Shown one piece after another: positions 1 through 12,700 of a stretch of DNA of 64,000 nucleotides. This DNA comes from Morinoia aosen (lineage: Eukaryota > Arthropoda > Malacostraca > Amphipoda > Talitridae). Both the position numbers and the translations under genes were made by a program. The stretch is taken from NCBI GenBank assembly GCA_030386875.1, contig CM059558.1, forward strand, positions 14,302,928-14,366,927, in the 5' to 3' direction. Numbering within the stretch: the stretch's first letter is position 1; every line of letters begins with the position of its first letter. The notes under the pieces are model-generated. The model saw nothing but the letters and a program-made list of their open reading frames with translations. It was not told the DNA's origin and did no database searches.

Positions 1-1240
1 AGCATTGGTGTTGTGAGGAGATTGCAGCAGCGAGCGTTGGTGTTGTGAGGAGATTGAAGCAGCGAGCGTTGGTGTTGTGAGGAGATTGCAGCAGCGAGCG
101 TTGGTGTTGTGAGGAGAATGCAACAGCGAGCGTTGGTGTTGTGAGGAGATTGCAACAGCGAGCATTGGTGTTGTGAGGAGATTGCAGCAGCGAGCGTTGG
201 TGTTGTGAGGAGATTGCAGCAGCGAGCGTTGGTGTTGTGAGGAGATTGTAGCAGGGAGCGTTGGTGTTGTGAGGAGATTGCAGCAGCGAGCGTTGGTGTT
301 GTGAGGAGAATGCAACAAAGATTGCAGCAGGGAGCGTTGGTCTTGTGAGGAGATTGCAGCAGCGAGCGTTGGTCTTGTGAGGAGATTGCAACAAAGATTG
401 CAGCAGCGAGCGTTGGTCTTGTGAGGAGATTGCAACAAAGATTGCAGCAGGGAGCGTTGGTCTTGTGAGGAGATTGCAGCAGCGAGCGTTGGTCTTGTGA
501 GGAGATTGCAACAAAGATTGCAGCAGCGAGCGTTGGTCTTGTGAGGAGATTGCAGCAGCGAGCGTTGGTCTTGTGAGGAGATTGCAACAAAGATTGCAGC
601 AGCGAGCGTTGGTCTTGTTAGGAGATTGCAGCAGCGAGCGTTGGTCTTGTGAGGAGATTGCAACAAAGATTGCAGCAGCGAGCGTTGGTCTTGTGAGGAG
701 ATTGCAGCAGCGAGCGTTGGTCTTGTGAGGAGAATGCAACAAAGATTGCAGCAGGGAGCGTTGGTCTTGTGAGGAGATTGCAGCAGCGAGCGTTGTTCTT
801 GTGAGGAGATTGCAACAAAGATTGCAGCAGCGAGCGTTGGTCTTGTGAGGAGATTGCAACAAAGATTGCAGCAGGGAGCGTTGGTCTTGTGAGGAGATTG
901 CAGCAGCGAGCGTTGGTCTTGTGAGGAGGTTGCAACAAAGATTGCAGCAGCGAGCGTTGGTCTTGTGAGGAGATTGCAGCAGCGAGCGTTGGTCTTGTGA
1001 GGAGATTGCAGCAGCGAGCGTTGGTCTTGTGAGGAGATTGCAACAAAGATTGCAGCAGCGAGCGTTGGTCTTGTGAGGAGATTGCAGCAGCGAGCGTTGG
1101 TCTTGTGAGGAGATTGCAACAAAGATTGCAGCAAGGAGCGTTGGTGTTGTGAGGAGATTGCAGCAGCGAGCGTTGGTCTTGTGAGGAGATTGCAACAAAG
1201 ATTGCAGCAGGGAGCGTTGTAGTCCTGAGGAGATTGCCGC
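1..1240. repeat. Minisatellite array, 32-bp and 44-bp units
   Basis: Units combine a 20-bp core (AGCGTTGGTSTTGTGAGGAG) with one 12-bp module, ATTGCAGCAGCG, giving 32 bp, or with an extra module ATTGCAACAAAG, giving 44 bp. The two 12-bp modules are themselves similar, so the longer unit looks like an internal duplication. Up to about 310 every unit is 32 bp with GTTGGTGTTG; after about 330 most carry GTTGGTCTTG and 32/44-bp units alternate, giving a 76-bp higher-order period. The array is already in progress at base 1, so its left end lies outside the window. A 210-codon minus-strand open frame (618-1250) is only this repeat translated. Confidence 0.96.
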
Positions 1241-1314
1241 AATCAATCATGCCAGCTCAGCAAATTAGGAGATTTCCAGGAACTCAACAGGGCGCCAACG
1301 CTGAGGCCGCGCTG

Positions 1315-3916
1315 TGGTGTGGTTGTGGTGTGGTTGTGGTGTGGTTGTGGTGTGGTTGTGGTGTGGTTGTGGTGTGGCTGTGGTGTGGTTGTGGTTTGGT
1401 TGTGGTTTGGTTGTGGTGTGGTTGAAATGTGGTTGTGGTGTGGTTGTAGTGGGGTTGTGCTGTGGTTGTGCTGTTTATGTGGTGTAGTTGTGGTTTGGTT
1501 GTGGTGTGGTTGTGGTGTGGTTGTGGTGTGGTTGTGGTGTGGTTGTGCGGTTTTTGTGGTGTGGTTGTGGTGTGGTTGCGGTGTGGTTGTGGTGTGGTTG
1601 TGGTGTGGTTGTGCTGTTTTTGTGGTGTGGTTGTGGTGTGGTTGTGCTGTTTATGTGGTGTAGTTGTGGTTTGGTTGTGGTGTGGTTGTGGTGTGGTTGT
1701 GGTGTGGTTGTGGTGTGGTTGTGCTGTTTTTGTGGTGTGGTTGTGGTGTGGTTGTGGCGTGGTTGTGGTGTGGTTGTGCTGTTTTTGTGGTGCGGTTGTG
1801 GTGTGGTTGTGGTGTGGTTGTGTTGTTTTTGTGGTGTGGTTGTGGTTTGGTTGGGGTGTGGTTGTGGTGTGGTTGTGGTGTGGTTGTGGTGTGGTTGTGC
1901 TGTTTTTGTGGTGTGGTTGTGGTGTGGTTGTGGTGTGGTTGTGATGTTTTTGTGGTGCGGTTGTGGTGTGGTTGTGGTGTGGTTGTGGTGTAGTTGTGGT
2001 GTGGTTGTGGTGTGGTTGTGGTGTGGTTGTGGTGTGGTTGTGGTTTGGTTGTGGTTTGGTTGTGGTGTGGTTGTGGTGTGGTTGTGGTGTGGTTGTGGTG
2101 TAGTTGTGGTGTGGTTGTGGTGTGGTTGTGGTGTGGTTGTGGTGTGGTTGTGGTTTGGTTGTGGTGGGGTTGTGGTGTAGTTGTGGTGTGGTTGTGGTGT
2201 GGTTGTGGTGTGGTTGTGGTGTGGTTGTGGTGTGGTTGTGGTGTGGTTGTGGTGTGGTTGTGGTGTGGTTGTGGTGTGGTTGTGGTGTGGTTGTGGTGTG
2301 GTTGTGGTGTAGTTGTGGTGTGGTTGTGGTGTGGTTGTGGTGTGGTTGTGGTGTGGTTGTGGTTTGGTTGTGGTTTGGTTGTGGTGTGGTTGAAATGTGG
2401 TTGTGGTGTGGTTGTAGTGGGGTTGTGCTGTGGTTGTGCTGTTTATGTGGTGTAGTTGTGGTTTGGTTGTGGTGTGGTTGTGGTGTGGTTGTGGTGTGGT
2501 TGTGGTGTGGTTGTGCGGTTTTTGTTGTGTGGTTGTGGTGTGGTTGTGGTGTGGTTGTGGTGTGGTTGTGGTGTGGTTGTGCTGTTTTTGTGGTGTGGTT
2601 GTGGTGTGGTTGTGCTGTTTATGTGGTGTAGTTGTGGTTTGGTTGTGGTGTGGTTGTGGTGTGGTTGTGGTGTGGTTGTGGTGTGGTTGTGCTGTTTTTG
2701 TGGTGTGGTTGTGGTGTGGTTGTGGCGTGGTTGTGGTGTGGTTGTGCTGTTTTTGTGGTGCGGTTGTGGTGTGGTTGTGGTGTGGTTGTGTTGTTTTTGT
2801 GGTGTGGTTGTGGTTTGGTTGGGGTGTGGTTGTGGTGTGGTTGTGGTGTGGTTGTGGTGTGGTTGTGCTGTTTTTTGTGGTGTGGTTGTGGTGTGGTTGT
2901 GGTGTGGTTGTGATGTTTTTGTGGTGCGGTTGTGGTGTGGTTGTGGTGTGGTTGTGCTGTGGTTGTGCTGTGGTTGTGCTTTTTTTGTGGTGTGGTTGTG
3001 GTTTGGTTGTGATGTGGTTGTGGTGTGGTTGTGGTGTGGTTGTGTTGTGGTTGTGCTGTGGTTGTAGTGTGGTTGAGGTGTGGTTGTGGTGTGGTTGTGG
3101 TGTGGTTGTGGTGTTGTTGTGCTGTGGTTGTGGTGTGGTTGAGGTGTGGTTGTGGTGTGGTTGTGGTGTGGTTGTGGTGTGGTTGTGTTGTGGTTGTGGT
3201 GTGGTTGTGGTGTGGTTGTGCTGTGGTTGTAGTGTGGTTGAGGTGTGGTTGTGGTGTGGTTGTGGTGTGGTTGTGGTGTGGTTGTGGTGTGGTTGTGGTG
3301 TGGTTGTGCTGTGGTTGTAGTGTGTTTGAGGTGTGGTTGTGGTGTGGTTGTGGTGTGGTTGTGGTGTGGTTGTGTTGAGGTTGTGGTGTGGTTGTGGTGT
3401 GGTTGTGTTGTGGTTGTAGTGTGGTTGAGGTGTGGTTGTGGTGTGGTTGTGGTGTGGTTGTGGTGTGGTTGTGTTGTGGTTGTGGTGTGGTTGTGGTGTG
3501 GTTGTGCTGTGGTTGTAGTGTGGTTGAGGTGTGGTTGTGGTGTGGTTGTTGTGTGGTTGTGGTGTGGTTGTGTTGTGGTTGTGGTGTGGTTGTGGTGTGG
3601 TTGTGCTGTGGTTGTAGTGTGGTTGAGGTGTGGTTGTGGTGTGGTTGTGGTGTGGTTGTGGCGTGGTTGTGGCGTGGTTGTGGTGTGGTTGTGGTGTGGT
3701 TGAGGTGTGGTTGTGCTGTGGTTGTAGTGTGGTTGAGGTGTGGTTGTGGTGTGGTTGTGGTGTGGTTGTGGTGTGGTTGTGGTGTGGTTGTGCTGTGGTT
3801 GTAGTGTGGTTGAGGTGTGGTTGTGGTGTGGTTGTGGTGTGGTTGTGGTGTGGTTGTGGTGTGGTTGTGTTGTGGTTGTGGTGTGGTTGTGGTGTGGTTG
3901 TTGCGTGGCCGTGGTG
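1315..3916. repeat. 11-bp G/T-rich minisatellite array
   Basis: About 235 copies of TGGTGTGGTTG. The top strand is almost purely G and T, with sparse variants (GCTGTTTTTGTGG, GTAGTGTGG, GAGGTG) that mark duplications. The unit has no stop trinucleotide on either strand, so long frames are open in several phases and translate to monotonous V/W/C/G repeats. An about 550-bp segment is present twice (near 1421-1960 and 2389-2929). The right third (3060-3830) has a roughly 99-bp higher-order period marked by GTAGTGTGGTTGAGG. Confidence 0.97.
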
Positions 3917-4149
3917 TGGTTTGGCCCGGCAAAATGAAATAGGGTATAAGTTTACAAAATGAAATATGGTATAAGTTTACGTTTTTGGGGAAATGTTTTA
4001 AAATGAACACTGGTATGAATTTTTTTCAGGTACATTGTTACTAAGAGGATAAATATACATTTTGGTGGTGTCGACTGCGTTTGTTGAATTGATTTTAGAA
4101 TGTTGGGTGCATTTAGGAAGAGATATACAGTATATAATAGATATATTGT
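3917..4149. other. Spacer between arrays
   Basis: Non-repetitive AT-rich DNA. It holds one 25-bp direct duplication: AAAATGAAAT followed by GGTATAAGTTTAC occurs near 3931 and again near 3956 with one mismatch. No gene, hairpin of note or RNA signature seen. Confidence 0.7.
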
Positions 4150-5236
4150 ACCTCACTTGTTCCCTCATACATCCCCTCACATATTTTCCCTCTCATACCC
4201 CTCACATACCTCCACATACCTCCCCACATACTTCCCCTCATAATACACCATTACATACCTCTCCTCACATACCTCTCACATACCTTCCTTTATATCTCTT
4301 TTTATACTTCCCCTCACATACCTCTCTTTATACCTCTATTTACACCTCCCTTCATACCTCCCCTCACATACCTCCCTGTATACCTCTCTTTATACCTCCT
4401 TTCATACCTCCACACACATACCTCCCCTCATTCATCCCTCACTTACCTCCTTTTATACCTCTCTTTATACCTCCCTTCATACCTTCCCTCACATACCTCC
4501 CCTCACACATCCCTCACATACCTCCCTTTATATTTCTCTTTATACCTCCCCTCACATACCTCACTTAATACCACTCTTTATGCCTCCCCTCACATACCTC
4601 TCTTTATACCTCTCTTTACACCTCCCTTCATACCTCGTCACATATCCCTCACATACCTCCCTTTATATCTTTTTGTATACCTCCCTTCATACCTCCCCTC
4701 TCATACCTCCCCTCGCACATCCCTCACGTACCTCCCTATATACCTCTCTTTATACCTCCCCTCACATACCTCTCTTCATACCTCCCTTACCACCTCCCTT
4801 CATACCTCCCCTCACATGCTTCCCCTCACATACCTCCCCTCACACACCTCCCCTCACATACCTCCCTTCATCCCTCCCTTTACAAATCCCTTCATACCTC
4901 CCCTCACATGCTTCCCCTCACATACTTCCCCTCACACACCTCCCCTCACATACCTCCCTTCATCCCTCCCCTTACACCTCCCTTCATACCTCCCCTCACA
5001 TGCTTCCCTTCACATACCTCCCCTCACACACCTCCCCTCACATACCTCCCTTCATCCCTCCCTTTACACCTCCCTTCATACCTCCCCTCACATGCTTCCC
5101 CTCACATACTTCCCCTCACACACCTCCCCTCACATACCTCCCTTCATCCCTCCCTTTACACCTCCCTTCATACCTCCCCTCACATGCTTCCCTTCACATA
5201 CCTCCCCTCACACACCTCCCCTCACATACCACCCCT
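4150..5236. repeat. C/T-rich array with a 92-bp higher-order unit
   Basis: The left part (4150-4800) is an irregular array of 12-14-bp pieces such as CCTCCCCTCACATA and CCTCTCTTTATA. From about 4800 it becomes a regular 92-bp repeat: the marker CTCACATGCTT lies at 4811, 4903, 4995, 5087 and 5179, exactly 92 bp apart. Open frames on the plus strand translate to LPSHTSPHI-type repeats and are not evidence of a gene. Confidence 0.95.
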
Positions 5237-5436
5237 CACAGAGGTCACGACAGGCTCTGTCGAGTCCACAGCAAACCCTCACGCAGGACACAAGGACGCG
5301 CCGCTCCAAAAATGCCCGGAAAGGGGAAAAAATGGCAAAAATACGGCCTTATGAACCGCCGAGTTGGGGTGAGGGGGTAAAAATGTCCCTTATGAAACGG
5401 GCTGCTGCGTGGGGGTGTGGGGTGTGTGCTGGGGTG
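5237..5436. other. Spacer between arrays
   Basis: About 200 bp of mixed-composition, non-repetitive DNA with short A runs. No gene or structural motif recognised. Confidence 0.65.
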
Positions 5437-7315
5437 GGTCTTGGGGGTGTGTCTTAGGGATGGAATGTGTCTTCGAGATGTGGGCTGTGTCCTGGAGTGT
5501 GTCTTGGGATGTGTCTTGGGGATGTGTCTTGGGGATGTGTCTTGGGGATGTGTGTTGGGGATGTGTCTTGGGGATGTGTCTTGGGGATGTGTCTTGGGGA
5601 TGTGTCTTGGGGATGTGTGCTGGGGTGTGTTCTGGAGTGTGTCTTAGGGATGGAATGTGTCTTCGAGATGTGGGCTGTGTCTTGGAGTGTGTCTTGGGAT
5701 GTGTCTTGGGGATGTGTCTTGGGGATGTGTCTTGGGGATGTGTCTTGTGGATGTGTCTTGGGGATGTGTCTTGGGGATGTGTCTTGGGGATGTGTCTTGG
5801 GGATGTGTCTTGGGGATGTGTCTTGGGGATGTGTCTTGGGATGTGTCTTGGGGATGTGTCTTGGGGATGTGTCTTGGGGATGTGTCTTGGGAATGTGTCT
5901 AGGGGATGTGTCTTGGGGATGTGTCTTGGGGATGTGTCTTGGGGATGTGTCTTGGGGATGTGTCTTGGGGATGTGTCTTGGGGATGTGTCTTGGGGATGT
6001 GTCTTGGGGATGTGTCTTGGGATGTGTCTTGGGGATGTGTGCTGGGGTGTGTTCTGGAGTGTGTCTTAGGGATGGAATGTGTCTTCGAGATGTGGGCTGT
6101 GTCTTGGAGTGTGTCTTGGGATGTGTCTTGGGGATGTGTCTTGGGGATGTGTCTTGGGGATGTGTCTTGTGGATGTGTCTTGGGGATGTGTCTTGGGGAT
6201 GTGTCTTGGGGATGTGTCTTGGGGATGTGTCTTGGGGATGTGTCTTGGGGATGTGTCTTGGGATGTGTCTTGGGGATGTGTCTTGGGGATGTGTCTTGGG
6301 GATGTGTCTTGGGAATGTGTCTAGGGGATGTGTCTTGGGGATGTGTCTTGGGGATGTGTCTTGGGGATGTGTCTTGGGGATGTGTCTTGGGGATGTGTCT
6401 TGGGGATGTGTGCTGGGGTGTGTTCTGGAGTGTGTCTTAGGGATGGAATGTGTCTTCGAGATGTGGGCTGTGTCTTGGAGTGTGTCTTGGGATGTGTCTT
6501 GGGGATGTGTCTTGGGGATGTGTCTTGGGGATGTGTCTTGGGGATGTGTCTTGGGGATGTGTCTTGGGGATGTGTCTTGGGGATGTGTCTTGGGGATGTG
6601 TCTTGGGGATGTGTCTTGGGGATGTGTCTTGGGGATGTGTCTTGGGGATGTGTCTTGGGGATGTGTCTTGGGGATGTGTCTTGGGGATGTGTCTAGGGGA
6701 TGTGTCTTGGGGATGTGTCTTGGGGATGTGTCTTGGGGATGTGTCTAGAGGATGTGTCTTGGGGATGTGTCTTGGGGATGTGTCTTGGGGATATGTCTTG
6801 GGGATGTGTCTTGGGGATGTGTCTTGGGGATGTGTCTAGGGGATGTGTCTTGGGGTGTGTCTTGGGGATGTGTCTTAAGGATGTGTCTTGGGGATGTGTC
6901 TTGGGGATGTGTCTTGGGGATGTGTCTTGGGGATGTGTCTTGGGGATGTGTCTTGGGGATGTGTCTTGGGGATGTGTCTAGGGGATGTGTCTTGGGGTGT
7001 GTCTTGGGATGTGTCTTGGGGATGTGTCTTGGGGATGTGTCTTGGGATGTGTCTTGGGGATGTGTCTTGGGGATGTGTCTAGGGGATGTGTCTTGGGGAT
7101 GTGTCTTGGGGATGTGTCTTGGGGATGTGTCTTGGGATGTGTCTTGGGGATGTGTCTTGGGGATGTGTCTTGGGGATGTGTCTAGGGGATGTGTCTTGGG
7201 GATGTGTCTTGGGGTGTGTCTTGGGATGTGTCTTGGTGATGTGTCTTGGGGTGTGTCTTGGGATGTCTCTTGGGGTGTGTCTTGAGGATGTGTCTTGGGG
7301 TTTGTCATGGGGTGT
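5437..7315. repeat. 13-bp minisatellite array with GGGG runs
   Basis: About 140 copies of GATGTGTCTTGGG(G). Variant units (CTTAGGGATGGAATG, CTTCGAGATGTGGGC, GAATGTGTCTAGGGG) tag higher-order blocks starting at 5451, 5641, 6063 and 6433. The top strand has GGGG roughly every 13 bp, so it is a candidate for G-quadruplex formation with 9-nt loops. Open frames on both strands are repeat translations. Confidence 0.97.
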
Positions 7316-7482
7316 GTAAGGTACGATTTTTCTACTTTTCGTAAGAGATGTTACGTCCTTATTCTTTTCATTCATTATTCCGTTGCATTCATTTTTTACG
7401 CTGTTGCATTACTGTTCAGAAATGCCCCGTTCCTAGTCCATTCGATTCCCATTTAGTAATTTAGTGTCATTCCCTTGTGAAT
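7316..7482. other. Spacer between arrays
   Basis: About 170 bp of AT-rich unique DNA between a G-rich array and an A/T-rich array. Nothing recognised. Confidence 0.65.
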
Positions 7483-9475
7483 AATATTCAACAGTAATAT
7501 TCAACAGTAATATTCAACAGTAATATTCAACAATGGTGTTCAACAATAATATTCAACAGTGATATTCAACAGTAATATTCAACAATAATATTCAACAATA
7601 ATATCCAACAGTAATATTCAACAATAATATTCAACAGTAATATTCAACAGTAATATTCAACAATAGTAATCAAAAATAATATATAATAGTAATATTCAAC
7701 AATAATATTCAACAATACAATTCAACAGTAATATTCAACAGTAATATTCAACAGGAATATTCAACAGGAATATTCAACAATGATATTCAACAATAATATT
7801 CAACAGTAATATTCAACAATAATATTAAACAATAATATTCAACAATAATATTCAACAGTAATATTCAACAATAATATTCAACAGTAATATTCAACAATAA
7901 TATTCAACAATAATATTCGACAATAATATTCAACAATAGTATTCAACAGAAATATTCAATAATAATATTCAACAGTAATATTCAACAGTAATATTCAACA
8001 GTAATATTCAACAATAATATTCAACAGTAATATTCAACAATAATATTCAACAGTAATATTCAACAATAATATTCAACAGTAGTATTCAACAATAATATTC
8101 AAAAATAATATTCAACAATAATATTCAACAATAATATTCAACAATAATATTCAACAGTAATATTCAACAGTAATATTCGACAATAATATTCAACAATAAT
8201 ATTCAACAGTAATATTCAACAATAATATTCAACAGTAATATTCAACAGTAATATTCTACAATAATATTCAACAATAATATTCAACAATAATATTCAACAG
8301 TAATATTCAACAATAATATTCAACAATAATATTCAACAGTAATATTCAACAATAATATTCAACAATAATATTCAACAATAATATTCAACAGTAATATTCA
8401 ACAATAGTATTCAACAATAATATTCAACAATAATATTCAACAGTAATATTCAACAATAATATTCAACAGTAATATTCAACAGTAATATTCAACAATAATA
8501 TTCAACAGTAATAATCAACAATAATATTCAACAGTAATATTCAACAATAGTAATCAAAAATAATATTTAACAGTAATATTCAACAATAATATTCAACAAT
8601 AATATTCAACAGTAATATTCAACAATAATATTCAACAATAATATTCAACAATAATATTCAACAGTAATATTCAACAATAGTATTCAACAATAATATTCAA
8701 CAATAATATTCAACAGTAATATTCAACAATAATATTCAACAGTAATATTCAACAGTAATATTCAACAATAATATTCAACAGTAATAATCAACAATAATAT
8801 TCAACAGTAATATTCAACAATAGTAATCAAAAATAATATTTAATAGTAATATTCAACAATAATATTCAACAATACAATTCAACAGTAATATTCAACAGTA
8901 ATATTCAACAATAATATTCAACAGTAATATCCAACAATAGTATTCAGCAATAATATTCAACAATAATATTCAACAGTAATATTCAACAATAATATTCAAC
9001 AGTAATATTCAATAATAATATTCAACAATACAATTCAACAATAATATTCAACAGTAATATTCAACAATAATATTCAACAATAATATTCGACAATAATATT
9101 CAACAATAGTATTCAACAGAAATATTCAATAATAATATTCAACAGTAATATTCAACAGTAATATTCAACAGTAATATTCAACAATAATATTCAACAGTAA
9201 TATTCAACAATAATATTCAACAGTAGTATTCAACAATAATATTCAAAAATAATATTCAACAATAATATTCAACAATAATATTCAACAATAATATTCAACA
9301 GTAATATTCAACAGTAATATTCGACAATAATATTCAACAATAATATTCAACAGTAATATTCAACAATAATATTCAACAGTAATATTCAACAGTAATATTC
9401 TACAATAATATTCAACAATAATATTCAACAATAATATTCAACAGTAATATTCAACAATAATATTCAACAATTTAA
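7483..9475. repeat. 13-bp AT-rich minisatellite array
   Basis: About 150 copies of TAATATTCAACAG or TAATATTCAACAA. Each unit carries the palindrome AATATT. Rare variants (TATTCGACAA, TATTCTACAA, CAATAGTAATCAAAAA) reveal large internal duplications at offsets of 273, 884 and 1170 bp, all multiples of 13. Stops occur in every unit, so no open frames arise. Confidence 0.97.
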
Positions 9476-9764
9476 TAATATTTTATTGTGTTCCTAATAT
9501 TCAACAATTTCATAATATTTTATAATGTTCCCATGATATTTCATAAAGAGATTCCTTGCCATTGCAAACTCACTCAATTACCATTTAATAATGGAGATCC
9601 TTAAATACTGATTTACGTGAAGCATTCGTGTAAGGTTCATGTTCAGTACATACAAACTCTACACAATATTCACACAACTTTTTGCAACGTCGAATTATGA
9701 TATTATTCGATAGGCATTTGAGTGTTTTTTTAATAAATATTCTTCCCTTTTGTTAGAATAATAT
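9476..9764. other. Spacer between arrays
   Basis: AT-rich unique DNA. Its left edge has two diverged copies of an about 38-bp piece (CAACAATTTMATAATATTTTAT) that look like decayed relatives of the neighbouring array. No gene recognised. Confidence 0.65.
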
Positions 9765-12700
9765 TGTCAGTTGGGAGTGGGAACGTCAGGTGGGAGTGGG
9801 AACGTCAGTTGGGAGTGGTAACGTCAGTTGGGAGTGGGAACTTCAGGTGGTAGTGGGAACGTCAGGTGGGAGTGGGAACTTCAGGTGGGAGTGGGAACGT
9901 CAGTTGGGAGTGGGAACGTCAGCTGGGAGTGAGAACGTCAGTTGGGAGTGGGAACTTCAGGTGGGAGTGGGAACGTCAGTTGGAAGTGGGAACTTCAGGT
10001 GGGAGTGGGAACTTTAGGTGGGAGTGAGAACGTCAGTTGGGAGTGGAAACTTCAGGCGGGAGTGGGATCGTCAGTTGGGAGTGAGAACGTCAGTTGGGAG
10101 TGGGAACGTCAGGTGGGAGTGGGAACGTCAGGTGGGAGTGGGAACGTCAGTTGGGAGTGAGAACGTCAGTTGGGAGTGGGAACGTCAGTTGGGAGTGAGA
10201 ACGTCAGTTGGGAGTGGGAACGTCAGGTGGGAGTGGGAACGTCAGTTGGGAGTGGGAACGTCAGTTGGGAGTGGGAACTTCAGGTGGGAGTGGGAACGTC
10301 AGGTGGGAGCGGGAACGTCAGTTGGGAGTGGGAACGTCAGTTGGGAGTGAGAACGTCAGTTGGGAGTGGGAACGTCAGGTGGGAGTGGGAACGTCAGGTG
10401 GGAGTGGGAACTTCAGGTGGGAGTGAGAACGTCAGTTGGGAGTGGGAACGTCAGGTGGGAGTGGGAAATTCAGGTGGGAGTGGGAACGTCAGGTGGGAGT
10501 GGGAACGTCAGTTGGGAGTGTGAACGTCAGGTGGGAGTGGGAACGTCAGTTGGGAGTGAGAACGTCAGTTGGGAGTGGGAACGTCAGGTGGGAGTGGGAA
10601 CGTCAGTTGGGAGTGGGAACGTCAGGTGGGAGTGGGAACGTCAGTTGGAAGTGAGAACGTCAGTTGGGAGTGGGAACGTCAGTTGGGAGTGAGAACGTCA
10701 GTTGGGAGTGGGAACGTCAGGTGGGAGTGGGAACGTCAGTTGGGAGTGGGAACGTCAGGTGGGAGTGGGAACGTCAGTTGGGAGTGGGAACGTCAGTTGG
10801 GAGTGAGAACGTCAGTTGGGAGTGGGAACGTCAGGTGGGAGTGGGAACGTCAGTTGGGAGTGGGAACGTCAGGTGGGAGTGGGAACGTCAGTTGGGAGTG
10901 AGAACGTCAGTTGGGAGTGGGAACGTCAGGTGGGAGTGGGAACGTCAGTTGGGAGTGAGAACGTCAGTTGGGAGTGGGAACGTCAGTTGGGAGTGGGAAC
11001 GTCAGTTGGGAGTGAGAACGTCAGTTGGGAGTGAGAACGTCAGTTGGGAGTGAGAACGTCAGTTGGGAGTGAGAACGTCAGTTGGGAGTGAGAATGTCAG
11101 TTGGGAGTGGGAACGACAGTTGGGAGTGAGAACGTCAGTTGGGAGTGAGAACGTCAGTTGGGAGTGAGAACGTCAGTTGGGAGTGAGAACGTCAGTTGGG
11201 AGTGAGAACGTCAGTTGGGAGTGAGAACGTCAGTTGGGAGTGAGAACGTCAGTTGGGAGTGAGAACGTCAGTTGGGAGTGGGAACGTCAGTTGGGAGTGG
11301 GAACGTCAGTTGGGAGTGAGAACGTCAGTTGGGAGTGAGAACGTCAGTTGGGAGTGAGAACGTCAGTTGGGAGTGAGAACGTCAGTTGGGAGTGGGAACG
11401 TCAGTTGGGAGTGAGAATGTCAGTTGGGAGTGAGAACGTCAGTTGGGAGTGAGAACGTCAGTTGGGAGTGAGAACGTCAGTTGGGAGTGAGAACGTCAGT
11501 TGGCAGTGAAACGTCAGTTGGGAGTGAGAACGTCAGTTGGGAGTGGGAACGTCAGTTGGGAGTGGGAACGTCAGTTGGGAGTGAGAACGTCAGTTGGGAG
11601 TGAGAACGTCAGTTGGGAGTGAGAACGTCAGTTGGGAGTGAGAACGTCAGTTGGGAGTGAGAACGTCAGTTGGGAGTGAGAACGTCAGTTGGGAGTGAGA
11701 ACGTCAGTTGGGAGTGAGAACGTCAGTTGGGAGTGAGAACGTCAGTTGGGAGTGAGAACGTCAGTTGGGAGTGAGAACGTCAGTTGGGAGTGAGAACGTC
11801 AGTTGGGAGTGGGAACGTCAGTTGGGAGTGGGAACGTCAGTTGGGAGTGAGAACGTCAGTTGGGAGTGGGAACGTCAGGTGGGAGTGGGAACGTCAGGTG
11901 GGAGTGGGAACTTCAGGTGGGAGTGAGAACGTCAGTTGGGAGTGGGAACGTCAGGTGGGAGTGGGAACTTCAGGTGGGAGTGGGAACGTCAGGTGGGAGT
12001 GGGAACGTCAGTTGGGAGTGTGAACGTCAGGTGGGAGTGGGAACGTCAGTTGGGAGTGAGAACGTCAGTTGGGAGTGGGAACGTCAGGTGGGAGTGGGAA
12101 CGTCAGCTGGGAGTGAGAACGTCAGTTGGGAGTGAGAACGTCAGTTGGGAGTGAGAACGTCAGTTGGGAGTGGGAACGTCAGTTGGGAGTGGGAACGTCA
12201 GTTGGGAGTGAGAACGTCAGTTGGGAGTGAGAACGTCAGTTGGGAGTGAGAACGTCAGTTGGGAGTGAGAACGTCAGTTGGGAGTGAGAACGTCAGTTGG
12301 GAGTGAGAACGTCAGTTGGGAGTGAGAACGTCAGTTGGGAGTGAGAACGTCAGTTGGGAGTGAGAACGTCAGTTGGGAGTGGGAACGTCAGTTGGGAGTG
12401 GGAACGTCAGGTGGGAGTGAGAACGTCAGTTGGGAGTGAGAACGTCAGTTGGGAGTGAGAACGTCAGTTGGGAGTGAGAACGTCAGTTGGGAGTGAGAAC
12501 GTCAGTTGGGAGTGAGAACGTCAGTTGGGAGTGAGAACGTCAGTTGGGAGTGAGAACGTCAGTTGGGAGTGAGAACGTCAGTTGGGAGTGAGAACGTCAG
12601 TTGGGAGTGAGAACGTCAGTTGGGAGTGGGAGCGTCAGTTGGGAGTGGGAACGTCAGTTGGGAGTGAGAACGTCAGTTGGGAGTGGGAGTGTCAGTTGGG

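Noticed and set aside
7483-9475. AT-rich array as a replication origin
   Set aside because: AT-richness alone is not evidence; no other origin signature was seen.
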